From the NCBI RefSeq assembly GCF_030944405.1, contig NZ_CP132339.1:6386001-6450000 (forward strand): 64,000 nt of DNA, written 5' to 3'. Within the stretch, counting starts at the first letter, position 1, and each line of letters begins with the position of its first letter. Made by a program: the position numbers and the translations under genes. This document shows, one piece after another, positions 18,012 to 26,794 of this stretch. This DNA is from Janthinobacterium sp. J1-1. GTDB lineage: Bacteria > Pseudomonadota > Gammaproteobacteria > Burkholderiales > Burkholderiaceae_D. The notes below the pieces were generated by a model. The model ran no database searches. It saw nothing but the letters and a program-made list of their open reading frames with translations, and had not been told where the DNA came from.

Positions 18012-18066
18012 ACGATCGCCTCTGATGCCAGCATGGAGCTTTCCAGCTGGCAAAGAAGGCGATCGT
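18012..18066 (+). promoter_or_regulatory. Extended hairpin sequestering the tssF ribosome binding site
   Basis: Three nested stems: ACGATCGCC (18012-18020) with GGCGATCGT (18058-18066), TGCCAGC (18026-18032) with GCTGGCA (18046-18052), and TGGA (18034-18037) with TCCA (18042-18045), around a GCTT loop. The 3' arm holds the last bases of the GAAGG Shine-Dalgarno and the first two bases of the tssF GTG start. There is no U-tract, so it is not a terminator; translational gating is inferred. Confidence 0.5.
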
Positions 18067-19894
18067 GGAACAGCTCCTGCCGTATTACGAACGCGAACTA
18101 GGCTTGTTTCGCCAGTACACGCGTGAATTTTCCAGCCGTTTTCCGCGAGCCGCCGGCCGCCTGCTGATCGCCGGCGACAGCTGCGAGGACCCGCATGTCG
18201 AACGGTTGATCCAGTCCTTCGCCCTGCTCACGGCGCGCATCGCCAAGCGCCTCGACGACGACTATCCGCAGTTCACCGAGTCGCTGCTGGAAACGCTGTA
18301 CCCGCATTACTTGCGGCCGTTTCCCTCGTGCGCTATCGTCCGCATCGCCCAGGACGAAGCACAAGCGGCAGGCCAGGTCGCCACCATCGCGCGCGGCACC
18401 GTGCTGCGCTCGCCGCCGGTGCAGGGCGTGGCCTGCAAATTCACCACCAGCTTCGACGTGACCATCGCGCCGCTGGCCATCACGCAGCTGCGTTTTTCAG
18501 CGATCATCGACGCGCCGCCCGGGCTGGTCCTGCAGGATGTCGCCAGCGCCCTGCTCAGCATCGTGTTTGCCAGCACCAGCGAACATTTTGATCTGCAGCA
18601 AACAGGCTTGCAGCAGCTGCGCGTGTTTGCCGATGGCGAAGCCTCCTTGCGCGCGGCCCTGCTCGACGCGCTGTTCCTGCGTGGCGCGGGCGCCTATGTG
18701 GCGCTGGACCAGCACGGCCCTTGGCTGGCCGTCGAAGGTGACGTCTTGCGGCCGGCCGGTTATACCGATCAGGAAGCCCTGATCCCGTGCTCGCCCCGCG
18801 CGCATCCGGCGCAGCGCCTGCTGACCGAATATTTTGCCTTTCCCGACAAATTCCATTTTGTCGATATCGCCTGGCCGCTGCTGGCGGCACTGTTACCCAA
18901 AAACACGCAGCAGTTCACCTTGCACTTGCCGCTCAAAAACCTGCGCAGCGACAGCCATGCGGCGCGCCTGCTGGCCGGCGTGCATGCCGGTAACCTGCTG
19001 CCCGGCTGCACGCCGGTGGTCAATCTGTTCGCCAAGCCGGGCGTGCCGATCCGCCTCACGCACACCGAAGCCGATGCGGCCCTGCTGGCCGACGCCACCC
19101 ATGCCGGCAGCTACGATATCTACAGCATCGCCAGCGTCACCATGTTGCGCAAGGACGCGGCCGGCGAGCGATTGACCTCCTTCCTGCCCCTCCATGACGC
19201 GCGTAGCGGCGACCTGGGCCACTACTGGCTGGCGCGGCGCGACGAGACCGTGGCGGCCGTCAGCCCCGGCCATGAAGTACGGCTGACCCTGATCGATCCG
19301 CAGTTCTCGGCCGAGTCAGCCGCGTTTGCCACCGTCTCGACCGAACTGCTGTGCAGCAACCGCGACCTGCCCAGCCGCCTGCCCTATGGCTTGCCGGGCG
19401 GCGACCTGAAAGCCGAAGAAGTTCCTGACGGCATGCCGATCCGCTTCCTGCGCAAACCGACCACCAGCCACCGATTCGATACCGGCAACGGCGCGCACTG
19501 GCGCCTGATCGCGCACCTGTCCCTGAATTATTCGGCCCTGACGCAGGCGGGCCTGGCGCCGTTCCAGAAAATGCTCAGCCTGTACGACCTGCCCCGCTCA
19601 CCCGCCACGCAGCGGCTGATCGACGGCATCACCAGCCTGGAGCATGGCAGCACGCGCGACTGGATCGACACGCTGCCCTTCCCTACCCTGATGCCGGGCG
19701 TGGCGATACGCCTGGGGCTCGACGAGCAGGCTTTTGTCGGCAGCAGCCTGCATGTGTTCGCCCAAGTACTCCAGCGCTATTTCGCCATGAACAGCCAGCT
19801 CAACTGCTTCAGCCGCTTGTCGCTGGTGTCGCAGCGCAGTGGCGAGGAACTCGTACGATGCCCAGCCCGCTACGCCGACAGCACGCCAGCCTGA
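18065..19894 (+). CDS. tssF: Type VI secretion baseplate subunit TssF
   Basis: 609 aa, usual family length. TssF (VasA/ImpG) is a baseplate wedge protein working with TssG, TssE and TssK in the cytoplasm. The N terminus MEQLLPYYERELGLFRQYTREFSSRFPRAAGRL is diagnostic, as are DPHVERLIQSFALLTARIAKRLDDDYPQFTESLLETLYPHYLRPFPS and a C terminus with RYFAMNSQLNCFSRLSL. Start is GTG at 18065, 5 bases after AAGG. It overlaps tssG by 37 bases. Oddly, no tssE, tssB, tssC, tssH, tssK or tssM gene is in the window. A hairpin covers its start region. Confidence 0.96.
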   Translation: MEQLLPYYERELGLFRQYTREFSSRFPRAAGRLLIAGDSCEDPHVERLIQSFALLTARIAKRLDDDYPQFTESLLETLYPHYLRPFPSCAIVRIAQDEAQAAGQVATIARGTVLRSPPVQGVACKFTTSFDVTIAPLAITQLRFSAIIDAPPGLVLQDVASALLSIVFASTSEHFDLQQTGLQQLRVFADGEASLRAALLDALFLRGAGAYVALDQHGPWLAVEGDVLRPAGYTDQEALIPCSPRAHPAQRLLTEYFAFPDKFHFVDIAWPLLAALLPKNTQQFTLHLPLKNLRSDSHAARLLAGVHAGNLLPGCTPVVNLFAKPGVPIRLTHTEADAALLADATHAGSYDIYSIASVTMLRKDAAGERLTSFLPLHDARSGDLGHYWLARRDETVAAVSPGHEVRLTLIDPQFSAESAAFATVSTELLCSNRDLPSRLPYGLPGGDLKAEEVPDGMPIRFLRKPTTSHRFDTGNGAHWRLIAHLSLNYSALTQAGLAPFQKMLSLYDLPRSPATQRLIDGITSLEHGSTRDWIDTLPFPTLMPGVAIRLGLDEQAFVGSSLHVFAQVLQRYFAMNSQLNCFSRLSLVSQRSGEELVRCPARYADSTPA

Positions 19895-20898
19895 TCCAGC
19901 AATTGCTGGACGCGCCGCAGCGCTTCGACTGCTGCCAGGCGCTGCGCCTGCTGCTGGGCTGGCTGCACGCACACGGCATGCCGCCCGCCGATGCGCTGGC
20001 CAACCTGGTGCGCTTCGACAACAGCGTGTCGATGACGTTTCCGGCCGGCCAGATCGAATCGCTGTCGGCGGCCGGCCTGCATGACGCGCAACAGTTGCTG
20101 CAGGCGGTGCTGTCGAGTGATGCGCCGAAGATCCACCTGACGCCCACCTTCATGGGTTTCCTGGGCATGCACGGCAGCCTGCCCAGCCATTATTCGGAGC
20201 GGATCGCCGGCGAAGCCGATGCCGGTACGCGCGCCTTTCTCGACATCTTCTCCAGCCGCGCCGTGGCCCTGTTCTACCAGGCCTGGGAAAAATACCGGAT
20301 CGAGCACGCCCCCGTGCACACCACCTTGCTGCCCTGCCTGCTGGCGCTGGCGGGCGCATCGCACGATGCCATCGGCATGCCGCCCGACATCATCGGCCTG
20401 TACAGCGGCCTGCTGCAGCAAAGCAATGTGTCGTCGCTGGTGATGGCGCGCATCCTCGGCGACCACTTCGGCGTGCCCTGCGAGATCGTGGAAAACACGG
20501 GCATGATGGAATTGCTGGCGCCGCGCGAACAGACGGCGCTCGGTGGCGCCAATGCGATGCTGGGCCAGCGCGCCATGCTGGGTGAGCGCTGCCTTCGGCC
20601 GGAGCTGGCGTTGCGCTTGCGCATCGGTCCCTTGAGCGCGGCGCAGCACGCCGGCTTCCTGCCGGGCGCCGCCGCCAGCGTGCGGCTGCAAGCCATGCTC
20701 AGGCTGTTCGGCCAACCGCTGTTGCGCTACGACGTAGTCCTGCTGCTACACGCCGATGCGGTGCATGGCGTGACTCTGGACGGCGCGCAGGCGGGCCTGG
20801 GCTGCGACAGCTTTCTCGGCCATTGCCAGCCCGGCACGCATCGCGACGACATGCACTACCGCATGCACCTGATGGCCGCGCTGGATCTCGATGCATGA
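19858..20898 (+). CDS. tssG: Type VI secretion baseplate subunit TssG
   Basis: 346 aa, typical for TssG (VasB/ImpH). The family opening (LIQQLLDAPQRFDCCQALRLL) is followed by VRFDNSVSMTFPAGQIESL, then HLTPTFMGFLGMHGSLPSHYSE. It bridges TssF copies in the baseplate wedge. The ATG at 19858 lies inside tssF, 8 bases after GAGGAA, so translation is coupled. A vgrG gene follows 84 bases later, where tssH is often found in full clusters. Confidence 0.96.
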   Translation: MPSPLRRQHASLIQQLLDAPQRFDCCQALRLLLGWLHAHGMPPADALANLVRFDNSVSMTFPAGQIESLSAAGLHDAQQLLQAVLSSDAPKIHLTPTFMGFLGMHGSLPSHYSERIAGEADAGTRAFLDIFSSRAVALFYQAWEKYRIEHAPVHTTLLPCLLALAGASHDAIGMPPDIIGLYSGLLQQSNVSSLVMARILGDHFGVPCEIVENTGMMELLAPREQTALGGANAMLGQRAMLGERCLRPELALRLRIGPLSAAQHAGFLPGAAASVRLQAMLRLFGQPLLRYDVVLLLHADAVHGVTLDGAQAGLGCDSFLGHCQPGTHRDDMHYRMHLMAALDLDA

Positions 20899-20982
20899 CA
20901 CTTGCGTCCGCTCAAAACGGCTGTGCTTGCCATTGCTACAGTCGGCGCTCCGGCCCCCACACCCGTACATCAAGAGGCAAGC

Positions 20983-23133
20983 ATGAACCTGGTCCAGGAC
21001 GCGGCTGAACGCTTGACAGCATTGCTTGGCGACATGCAGGGCGACCGCCTGCTGCGGCTGCACTTTCCGCAAGGCGACGCACCAAACGGCACCTTGCTGC
21101 TGGCCAATGCGCTCGACGCCAGCGAAAGCCTGTCGCGCGATTTTTCCTATGTGGTGGAAGTGCTGTCCGATAACGCGTCCATCCCGCTGACGGCGCTGAT
21201 GGGCAAGATGGTCAGCATCGAACTGGTGCGCGAAGACGGCAGCCTGCGCTACTTCAATGGCCATGTGTTCGAGTTCCGCTTCCTGCGCACCGACGGCGGC
21301 TTCGCCTTTTACGAGATAGTGCTGGAACCCTGGCTCAGCCATTTGCGCTTGCGCCACAACAACGTGGCCTTCCACGGCAAGACGGTGGCGGACCTGACGG
21401 AACTGGTCTTCAACGACTACCTGATGCGCGACTACAAGCTGGCCGCCGGCGGCCCCGACCCGCTCATCACGTATATCTGCCAGTACCGCGAAAGCGACCA
21501 CAACCTGCTGCACCGCCACTGGGAACAGCTGGGCTGGCACTACCGCTACGAACACCGGCGCGACGGCCATACGCTGTGGCTGTCCGACGATACCACCAGC
21601 GGCCAGCCCATCGATGGCGAGATCAGCAGCATGCCTTTCCAGCACCAGGCCGGCAGCCTGGAAGACGATGGCGTGCACGACTGGAGCCCGGTGCGGCGCA
21701 TGGCGCCGGGCAAGATGACGGTCGCCAGCTTCAACTTCAAGAACCCGCGCAGCGCCCGCGCCAGCGGCGACTCGCTGAACCGGCAAGGCGCCGTGCCGCA
21801 GCTGGAAGTGTATGAAAACACGGGCAGCTACGGCTTTAAAAATATCGACGATGGCGAACTGCTGGCCAGGCGGCGCATGGAGGAGATCGACGCCCAGGGC
21901 CAGTTGTACCAGGCGCAAGGCAACGACCGCACGGCCCAGCCGGGCCGCTGGTTCACCCTCAGCGGCCATTTCGATGGCGGCGCGGGCAAGGCGGCCACCG
22001 AATACCTGATCATTTCCGTGCACCATCACGCCAGCAATAACTACCAGCAGGGCCGCAACGCCACCTCGCACTACAGCAACAGTTTTACCTGCCTGCCGCG
22101 CGATACGCCCTGGCGCCCGGGCCGCCATTTCCACAGCCACGAGGTGCGCATGGCCGGCGTGCAAACGGCCACCGTGGTCGGCCCGCCCGGCGAGGAGATC
22201 CATACCGACGGCTATGGCCGGGTCAAGGTGCAGTTCCACTGGGATCGCCTCGGCACCTTCGACGACAAGAGCTCGCCCTGGATCAGGGTCGTCTCGAGCT
22301 GGGCCGGCGCCAACTTCGGCCACATCAGCCTGCCCCGGGTCGGCATGGAAGTGGTGGTGCAATTTTTGGACGGCAATGTCTCCATGCCCATCATCATCGG
22401 CTGCGTCTACAACGCCCGCAATATGCCGCCCTGGGACCTGCCCGCCAACAAGACCCAGAGCGGCATGCTGAGCCGTTCATCGAAAAGCGGCACCACCTCG
22501 CACGCCAACGCGCTGCGCTTCGAGGACCGCAAAGGGGCGGAAGAACTCTGGCTGCACGCCGAAAAAGACCAGCGCATCGAGGTCGAACACGATGAAGCGC
22601 AGTGGGTCGGCAACGACCGCCGCAAGACCGTCGACCGCGATGAAACCGTGCAGGTCAGGCGCGACCGGACCGAGACGGTGGGGCGGGACGAGACCATTTC
22701 GATACACAACAACCGTACCGAGCAGGTCGACCAGCACGAAACGATCACCATCGGCGGCAACCGCTCGAAAACCGTCTACAAGAATGCCAAGGATTACATT
22801 CAGAAAAACTGGTCGGTACGCGTCAGCAAGACGAAGACCGAGACGATCGACATGGCCTATCTGCAGAACGTGGGCATGGGCCGCATGGAAAATGTCGGCC
22901 TCGGCTACAGCTTGAATATCGGACTGGGCATGCACACCGTGGTCGGCCTGAACCAGACCACCCGTGTCGGCAAGAAAGTGCATCTGATCGCTGGCGAGGA
23001 ACTGGAAATCACGGTAGGAAGCGCCGCATTGCTGATGAAGTCGGACGGCAAGATCTTTCTGAATGGTACCCAGATCAGTATCGAGGCGAGCGGGCCATTG
23101 CAGATTCTCGGTCATGACGTGGATGTCAACTGA
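20983..23133 (+). CDS. vgrG: Type VI spike protein VgrG (TssI), module 1
   Basis: 716 aa. Gp27-like part at about 1-380 (LRLHFPQGDAPNGTLLLANALDASES, LVREDGSLRYFNGHV), OB-fold around HTDGYGRVKVQFHWDR and SSPWIRVVSSWAGANFG, then a gp5-like beta-helix built from repeats such as RDETVQV, RDRTETV, RDETISI and NRTEQV. There is no extra enzymatic domain after the helix, so it is a structural carrier. ATG at 20983 follows AAGAGG. It is followed 12 bases later by the DUF2169 adaptor gene, so this spike is probably dedicated to the DNase effector downstream. Confidence 0.96.
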   Translation: MNLVQDAAERLTALLGDMQGDRLLRLHFPQGDAPNGTLLLANALDASESLSRDFSYVVEVLSDNASIPLTALMGKMVSIELVREDGSLRYFNGHVFEFRFLRTDGGFAFYEIVLEPWLSHLRLRHNNVAFHGKTVADLTELVFNDYLMRDYKLAAGGPDPLITYICQYRESDHNLLHRHWEQLGWHYRYEHRRDGHTLWLSDDTTSGQPIDGEISSMPFQHQAGSLEDDGVHDWSPVRRMAPGKMTVASFNFKNPRSARASGDSLNRQGAVPQLEVYENTGSYGFKNIDDGELLARRRMEEIDAQGQLYQAQGNDRTAQPGRWFTLSGHFDGGAGKAATEYLIISVHHHASNNYQQGRNATSHYSNSFTCLPRDTPWRPGRHFHSHEVRMAGVQTATVVGPPGEEIHTDGYGRVKVQFHWDRLGTFDDKSSPWIRVVSSWAGANFGHISLPRVGMEVVVQFLDGNVSMPIIIGCVYNARNMPPWDLPANKTQSGMLSRSSKSGTTSHANALRFEDRKGAEELWLHAEKDQRIEVEHDEAQWVGNDRRKTVDRDETVQVRRDRTETVGRDETISIHNNRTEQVDQHETITIGGNRSKTVYKNAKDYIQKNWSVRVSKTKTETIDMAYLQNVGMGRMENVGLGYSLNIGLGMHTVVGLNQTTRVGKKVHLIAGEELEITVGSAALLMKSDGKIFLNGTQISIEASGPLQILGHDVDVN

Positions 23134-23145
23134 AGCGGGGCCGTC

Positions 23146-24513
23146 ATGGAATTTCGCAACCTGACACCCTTCCCCGCGATTGCCTTCGATGCGCTGGACC
23201 AGCGCGATATCCGTTTTCACACGGTCGTGATGCGCCTGACCTTGACCTTGCAGCCGGACGGTACGCTGGCGTTCGCGCAAGAACAAACGCCGCTGCTGGC
23301 CAGCGACGTGTATTACGGCGAGGCCAATCTTTCCAGCGTGCGCCAGGAGTCTGATTTTGCGCCGTACAAGCCTTGTACCGACGTGATCGTCAATGCCCAT
23401 GCCTATGCGCCAGGAGGCCGGGCATTGGAACAGTTCCTGGCCGGCATCGAAATTCAACGCGCCGCCATCGTCCCCGACCTGCCGCCACGGCCGCATGGCA
23501 TGAATCAGTTCACGCCGCCGTCTGCGGCACAACTGGCCGATTGGTCCAGGCGGTGCAACGCAGCCCAGCGGCAAGCACAGACAGAAGCGGTGGTGCTGTC
23601 GAAAAACCTGCTGGTCAGCGGACCGCGTCTGTGGCGCTATCGTCCCCGTCTGTTGCGGCTATTGAGCGGCTTCACACTGCATGCATGGCGTCTGACGCGG
23701 GCGAGGCCGATTCAGGCCCTGCCCTTGCGTTATGAACTCAGCTACGGCGGCGAGAACAAGGTTAACGCGGACAGCACCGATGCAAGACGGGTGCCGAAGC
23801 GACATCGCCTGCCTGCGGCTGCGACCCAAGCCGGTGCGCCGCTCGCGCATAGCGTGCACCTCGGCAATCCCGTCGGCCGCGGCTGGATGGAGCGCTGGTA
23901 TCTGAATGCCATCCGCAGCAAGCGGATCGTCGCACCGCAGCTGACTTATCCGCACGACCGGATGCGCCCGCATGCACCGTTCCATGCTCACGTCCCTGCC
24001 GGCTTCGGCGCGCTAGGTCGCGCCTGGCAACCACGGTTGCCGTTGGCCGGCACCTACGACCAGGCATGGCTCGATGAACGCCACCCTTGCCTGCCGTTTG
24101 ATTTCGATTTTCGCTACTGGAATGGCGCCCCCGAAGATCAACAGATATACCCCCATCTGGACGGTGACGAGAACGTCACCCTGTACAACATGTGCCCGCC
24201 GAAAACGCCAGGCGCAAGCCGCGACGGCAATGGCAACACCCGCCTTGCCTTTTGCTTGCCGGGTCATTTGCCTTTCGTGCTGCTGCGGTTTGCCGATGGC
24301 CAGCTCGGTGAATTGGCGGCCAGGCTCGACACCTTGCTGATCGAAGCGGTCCCTGAATCACCGCCTGCCGCGTTCTCCGTCCAGGTCGTCTGCATCTGGC
24401 GCGCGACGTTGGCGGCTGAGCCACCGGTGCGGGTGATGGAAGCGCGCATGATTTCCACCCACGACGCATCGGCGATGCGCGCCACGGCCGACACGCCAGC
24501 GCCAGCCCACTGA
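23146..24513 (+). CDS. DUF2169 family T6SS effector adaptor
   Basis: 455 aa DUF2169 protein. The start MEFRNLTPFPAIAFDALDQRD and the following RLTLTLQPDGTLAFAQEQTPLLASDVYYGE are typical, as is the C-terminal half with NLYNM-like CPP and WNGAPEDQQIYPHLDGDE. In Agrobacterium a DUF2169 protein acts as adaptor/chaperone that loads a Tde DNase on its VgrG. The gene order here, VgrG-DUF2169-DUF4150-toxin-immunity, is the same. Cytoplasmic, no signal peptide. Predicted role: load the Ntox15 effector onto the upstream VgrG. Confidence 0.9.
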   Translation: MEFRNLTPFPAIAFDALDQRDIRFHTVVMRLTLTLQPDGTLAFAQEQTPLLASDVYYGEANLSSVRQESDFAPYKPCTDVIVNAHAYAPGGRALEQFLAGIEIQRAAIVPDLPPRPHGMNQFTPPSAAQLADWSRRCNAAQRQAQTEAVVLSKNLLVSGPRLWRYRPRLLRLLSGFTLHAWRLTRARPIQALPLRYELSYGGENKVNADSTDARRVPKRHRLPAAATQAGAPLAHSVHLGNPVGRGWMERWYLNAIRSKRIVAPQLTYPHDRMRPHAPFHAHVPAGFGALGRAWQPRLPLAGTYDQAWLDERHPCLPFDFDFRYWNGAPEDQQIYPHLDGDENVTLYNMCPPKTPGASRDGNGNTRLAFCLPGHLPFVLLRFADGQLGELAARLDTLLIEAVPESPPAAFSVQVVCIWRATLAAEPPVRVMEARMISTHDASAMRATADTPAPAH

Positions 24514-24527
24514 CTGGAGACCAGAGC

Positions 24528-24881
24528 ATGCCCACCGGTGCCCGCAAGAACAGCATCTTCATGGTCGTCAGCCTGCTGCCGGACGTATGCAAAACCCCGA
24601 TGGGTTCCAGCATGGTGCCGGTGCCCTACCCCATCGTCGGCGACCTGAATAACAGCGTTGCGGTAGCCAAGACCGTTTTCTTCAATCGCGATCCGGTATT
24701 CCTGCTCGACGACAGCGTGGTGACCACCGTCACCGGCAACGAAGCGGGCACGGGCGGCGGCATGAAGTCGGGTGTCAACAAGGGCAAAGTACGCGCCACG
24801 GAAAGTGCGACTTCCGTACGCGTGGAGAAGAAGCTCGTCGTGCGTCATGGCGACGAGTGCGATATGAATCTGGCGAGCTAA
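24528..24881 (+). CDS. PAAR-like DUF4150 spike tip protein
   Basis: 117 aa DUF4150 protein, a PAAR-like domain that caps the VgrG tip. Marks are a start with MVVSLLPDVCKTPMG, then MVPVPYPIVGDLNNSV, and a C terminus RVEKKLVVRHGDECDM giving the Cys/His metal-binding pattern of PAAR proteins. TGGAGACC precedes the ATG at 24528, 14 bases after the DUF2169 stop. It probably binds VgrG and the effector N terminus. Confidence 0.92.
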   Translation: MPTGARKNSIFMVVSLLPDVCKTPMGSSMVPVPYPIVGDLNNSVAVAKTVFFNRDPVFLLDDSVVTTVTGNEAGTGGGMKSGVNKGKVRATESATSVRVEKKLVVRHGDECDMNLAS

Positions 24882-24883
24882 GC

Positions 24884-24991
24884 ATGGTTTTCGATCACGA
24901 CAGTGTCGCTGCGCGGTCAAGCATCAGATTGAGAAGCGTCGACGATGTGGCCCGCCACTTCGCCAACACGATACGGATTGGACTACCATGA
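24884..24991 (+). CDS. 35-aa ORF fitted between PAAR-like and effector genes
   Basis: The gap between the DUF4150 stop (24881) and the effector start (24988) is filled by one ATG-to-TGA ORF. It starts 2 bases after the upstream TAA and its TGA overlaps the effector ATG (ATGA). It encodes 35 residues (MVFDHDSVAARSSIRLRSVD, then DVARHFANTIRIGLP), with no recognised domain. The perfect fit suggests either a real small protein, a leader that couples translation of the toxin to the tip protein, or a remnant of a lost gene. No independent ribosome binding site is obvious. Confidence 0.4.
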   Translation: MVFDHDSVAARSSIRLRSVDDVARHFANTIRIGLP

Positions 24992-26088
24992 CCACCAAGG
25001 GGGTGATCCTGGAACAGGCGCCGCCATCGGCAACACACATCGACCCGAAAGGTGGCGGCGCGAATCCGCCGCTGATGCCGGAAACCGAGCCAGAACAGTC
25101 CATGTGGCAGAAGTCCAGCCCTTGGGTACATGGCGTGCTGGGCGTGGCGAGTTTTGTTCCCGGCTTGTCCGTCGTGACGGGCGCCCTGGACGCGGCCATC
25201 TACACGGCCGAGGGTGAATTTGTCGAAGCCGGCCTTGCCGCCGCCAGCATGATTCCGGGTGGCAAGGTAGTCACGACGGTGGGCAAGGTGGCCAAAGGCG
25301 CGGCAGGGATCGCCAAGGGTACGGGAACGGCCGCCAGGGTCGTCAAGGGGGCGCATGAGGCGGAAGAAGTACTCAAGGCGGCCAGGAAAGCGGAAGAGGC
25401 GGCCAGAATAGCAAAAGAGGCCAAGGCCGCCAAGGAAGCGCGGGAGGCAAAAGAGGCGGCAGATAAGGCGCGGGAAGCCGCCTCCAGTGCGAGAAAGCCG
25501 AAAAAGGAAGTGACGATCAAGACCCGCGAGCATAAAGTGCCGTGCTTCCATCCCTTCGACAAGAAGAAATTCATGCGGATGAGCCAGTCCGATCAAAAGG
25601 CATATTTAAAGGAAATGGCCAAGCAGCTCAAGCAGCAGGAGGATGCAATCAATAGCTTAACTGCCAGCCAATACAAGGATGCTAGGGATGCCTTCAAGGC
25701 CGTGAATCGTAATCCAGTTGCGGACATGGCACAAGCGGAGGTCAGAAACCAAGCTACCGCGAATATCAGGATGAATATTATTAAGAGTTTACGCAAGAAA
25801 GGTATGAGTGCAGCCGATGCAAAGAAAGAAGGGATTATTCGTACTGAAGCAGTGATGGGTAAGCTTGCAGCACTACATGACCCTGACATGGTGGCAGGCG
25901 GCTGGATGCGCGCGAAAACTTTAGGAATAGGGCGCGCCGATGTAAATTCGTCAATTGGCGCTAGCTGGAATCAAAATAATAGAGTATCCGGAATGGACTC
26001 TGAAGCCAAAAGAGCAATCGAGGATGGCCGTGGAGATCAAAAAATGAACGTCAAACTGGAACCTTGCCGTGGAAGGATTATGCGATGA
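24988..26088 (+). CDS. T6SS DNase effector with C-terminal Ntox15 domain (Tde-type)
   Basis: 366 aa. An N-terminal hydrophobic segment (about 47-76) resembles PAAR-binding/translocation helices. An Ala/Lys/Glu-rich coiled coil follows (about 120-172), then the toxin domain from KVPCFHPFDKKKF (183-195) to the end. The toxin domain has QLKQQEDAINSLT (212-225) and H297-D-P-D300 in LHDPDMVAGG, the HxxD motif required for Ntox15 DNases such as Agrobacterium Tde1. It should cut DNA in rival cells. The first part is GC-rich; from about 25580 the sequence is AT-rich, so the toxin tip seems to be an imported cassette. The TGA overlaps the immunity ATG. Confidence 0.9.
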   Translation: MTTKGVILEQAPPSATHIDPKGGGANPPLMPETEPEQSMWQKSSPWVHGVLGVASFVPGLSVVTGALDAAIYTAEGEFVEAGLAAASMIPGGKVVTTVGKVAKGAAGIAKGTGTAARVVKGAHEAEEVLKAARKAEEAARIAKEAKAAKEAREAKEAADKAREAASSARKPKKEVTIKTREHKVPCFHPFDKKKFMRMSQSDQKAYLKEMAKQLKQQEDAINSLTASQYKDARDAFKAVNRNPVADMAQAEVRNQATANIRMNIIKSLRKKGMSAADAKKEGIIRTEAVMGKLAALHDPDMVAGGWMRAKTLGIGRADVNSSIGASWNQNNRVSGMDSEAKRAIEDGRGDQKMNVKLEPCRGRIMR

Positions 26089-26750
26089 GAGATGAGGATT
26101 TTGAAGTATTCATAGATGCATTTGGAGAGGCAACACAACGCGTTGAGGTACCTGCGACGAGCATTGAAAAGTGGCGCGGAAAATTGCCTGATCAGCTACT
26201 GAGGTACTGGGAGGAAGAAGGATGGTGCGGATACGCAAATGGACTTTTTTGGACAGTCGATCCCGATGAGTATGAAGATTTGCTGGATGAATGGCTGGAA
26301 AATACCCAGCTGGAACAGCTTGATGCATTCCATGTCATTGCAAGGTCTGCATTTGGCTATCTTTATGCATGTGGCGAAAAAACAGGACAAAACGTTACGG
26401 TGGCATGTCCACTTAATAAAATATTTGTTCTCCCCAAGGAATTAAAACCGAAAGGAAAAGAAGATTTGAATTTTTCCATTCGTTGTTTTTTTTCCTCGAT
26501 TGAACCAAAAAGTTTTTACTTTTTGGACGAAGGAGGCCAACCGCTTTTCGAGCGTGCTATCGCCATTCTCGGCCCACTCGCAGCAGACGAAATATTCGGT
26601 TTTGAGCCAGCGTTAGTACTTGGTGGAAAAGTGCTACTTGAAAATCTAGCCAAAATAAATCTGGATGTACATCTGACGATCCTCCGACAACTTGCAACGC
26701 CAACTTTACCGTTCGAACATATCGATATCGACAAACTGATGGATTCATAA
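26085..26750 (+). CDS. Tdi-type immunity protein (GAD-like plus DUF1851)
   Basis: 221 aa. The N-terminal half is a GAD-like domain (FIDAFGEATQRVEVPATSIE, RYWEEEGWCGYANGLFWTVD at about 8-65) and the C terminus carries the DUF1851-like segment ADEIFGFEPALVLGG and LTILRQLATPTLPF. This pair of domains is that of Tdi immunity proteins, which neutralise Tde/Ntox15 DNases in the cytoplasm. The ATG at 26085 overlaps the effector stop (ATGA) and lies 8 bases after GGAAGG; an in-frame ATG at 26064 is possible but inside the toxin gene. Base composition is AT-rich. Confidence 0.88.
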   Translation: MRDEDFEVFIDAFGEATQRVEVPATSIEKWRGKLPDQLLRYWEEEGWCGYANGLFWTVDPDEYEDLLDEWLENTQLEQLDAFHVIARSAFGYLYACGEKTGQNVTVACPLNKIFVLPKELKPKGKEDLNFSIRCFFSSIEPKSFYFLDEGGQPLFERAIAILGPLAADEIFGFEPALVLGGKVLLENLAKINLDVHLTILRQLATPTLPFEHIDIDKLMDS

Positions 26751-26794
26751 ATTATTTTATATTGACACTTATCAACCAGGAATAACATTGATCC

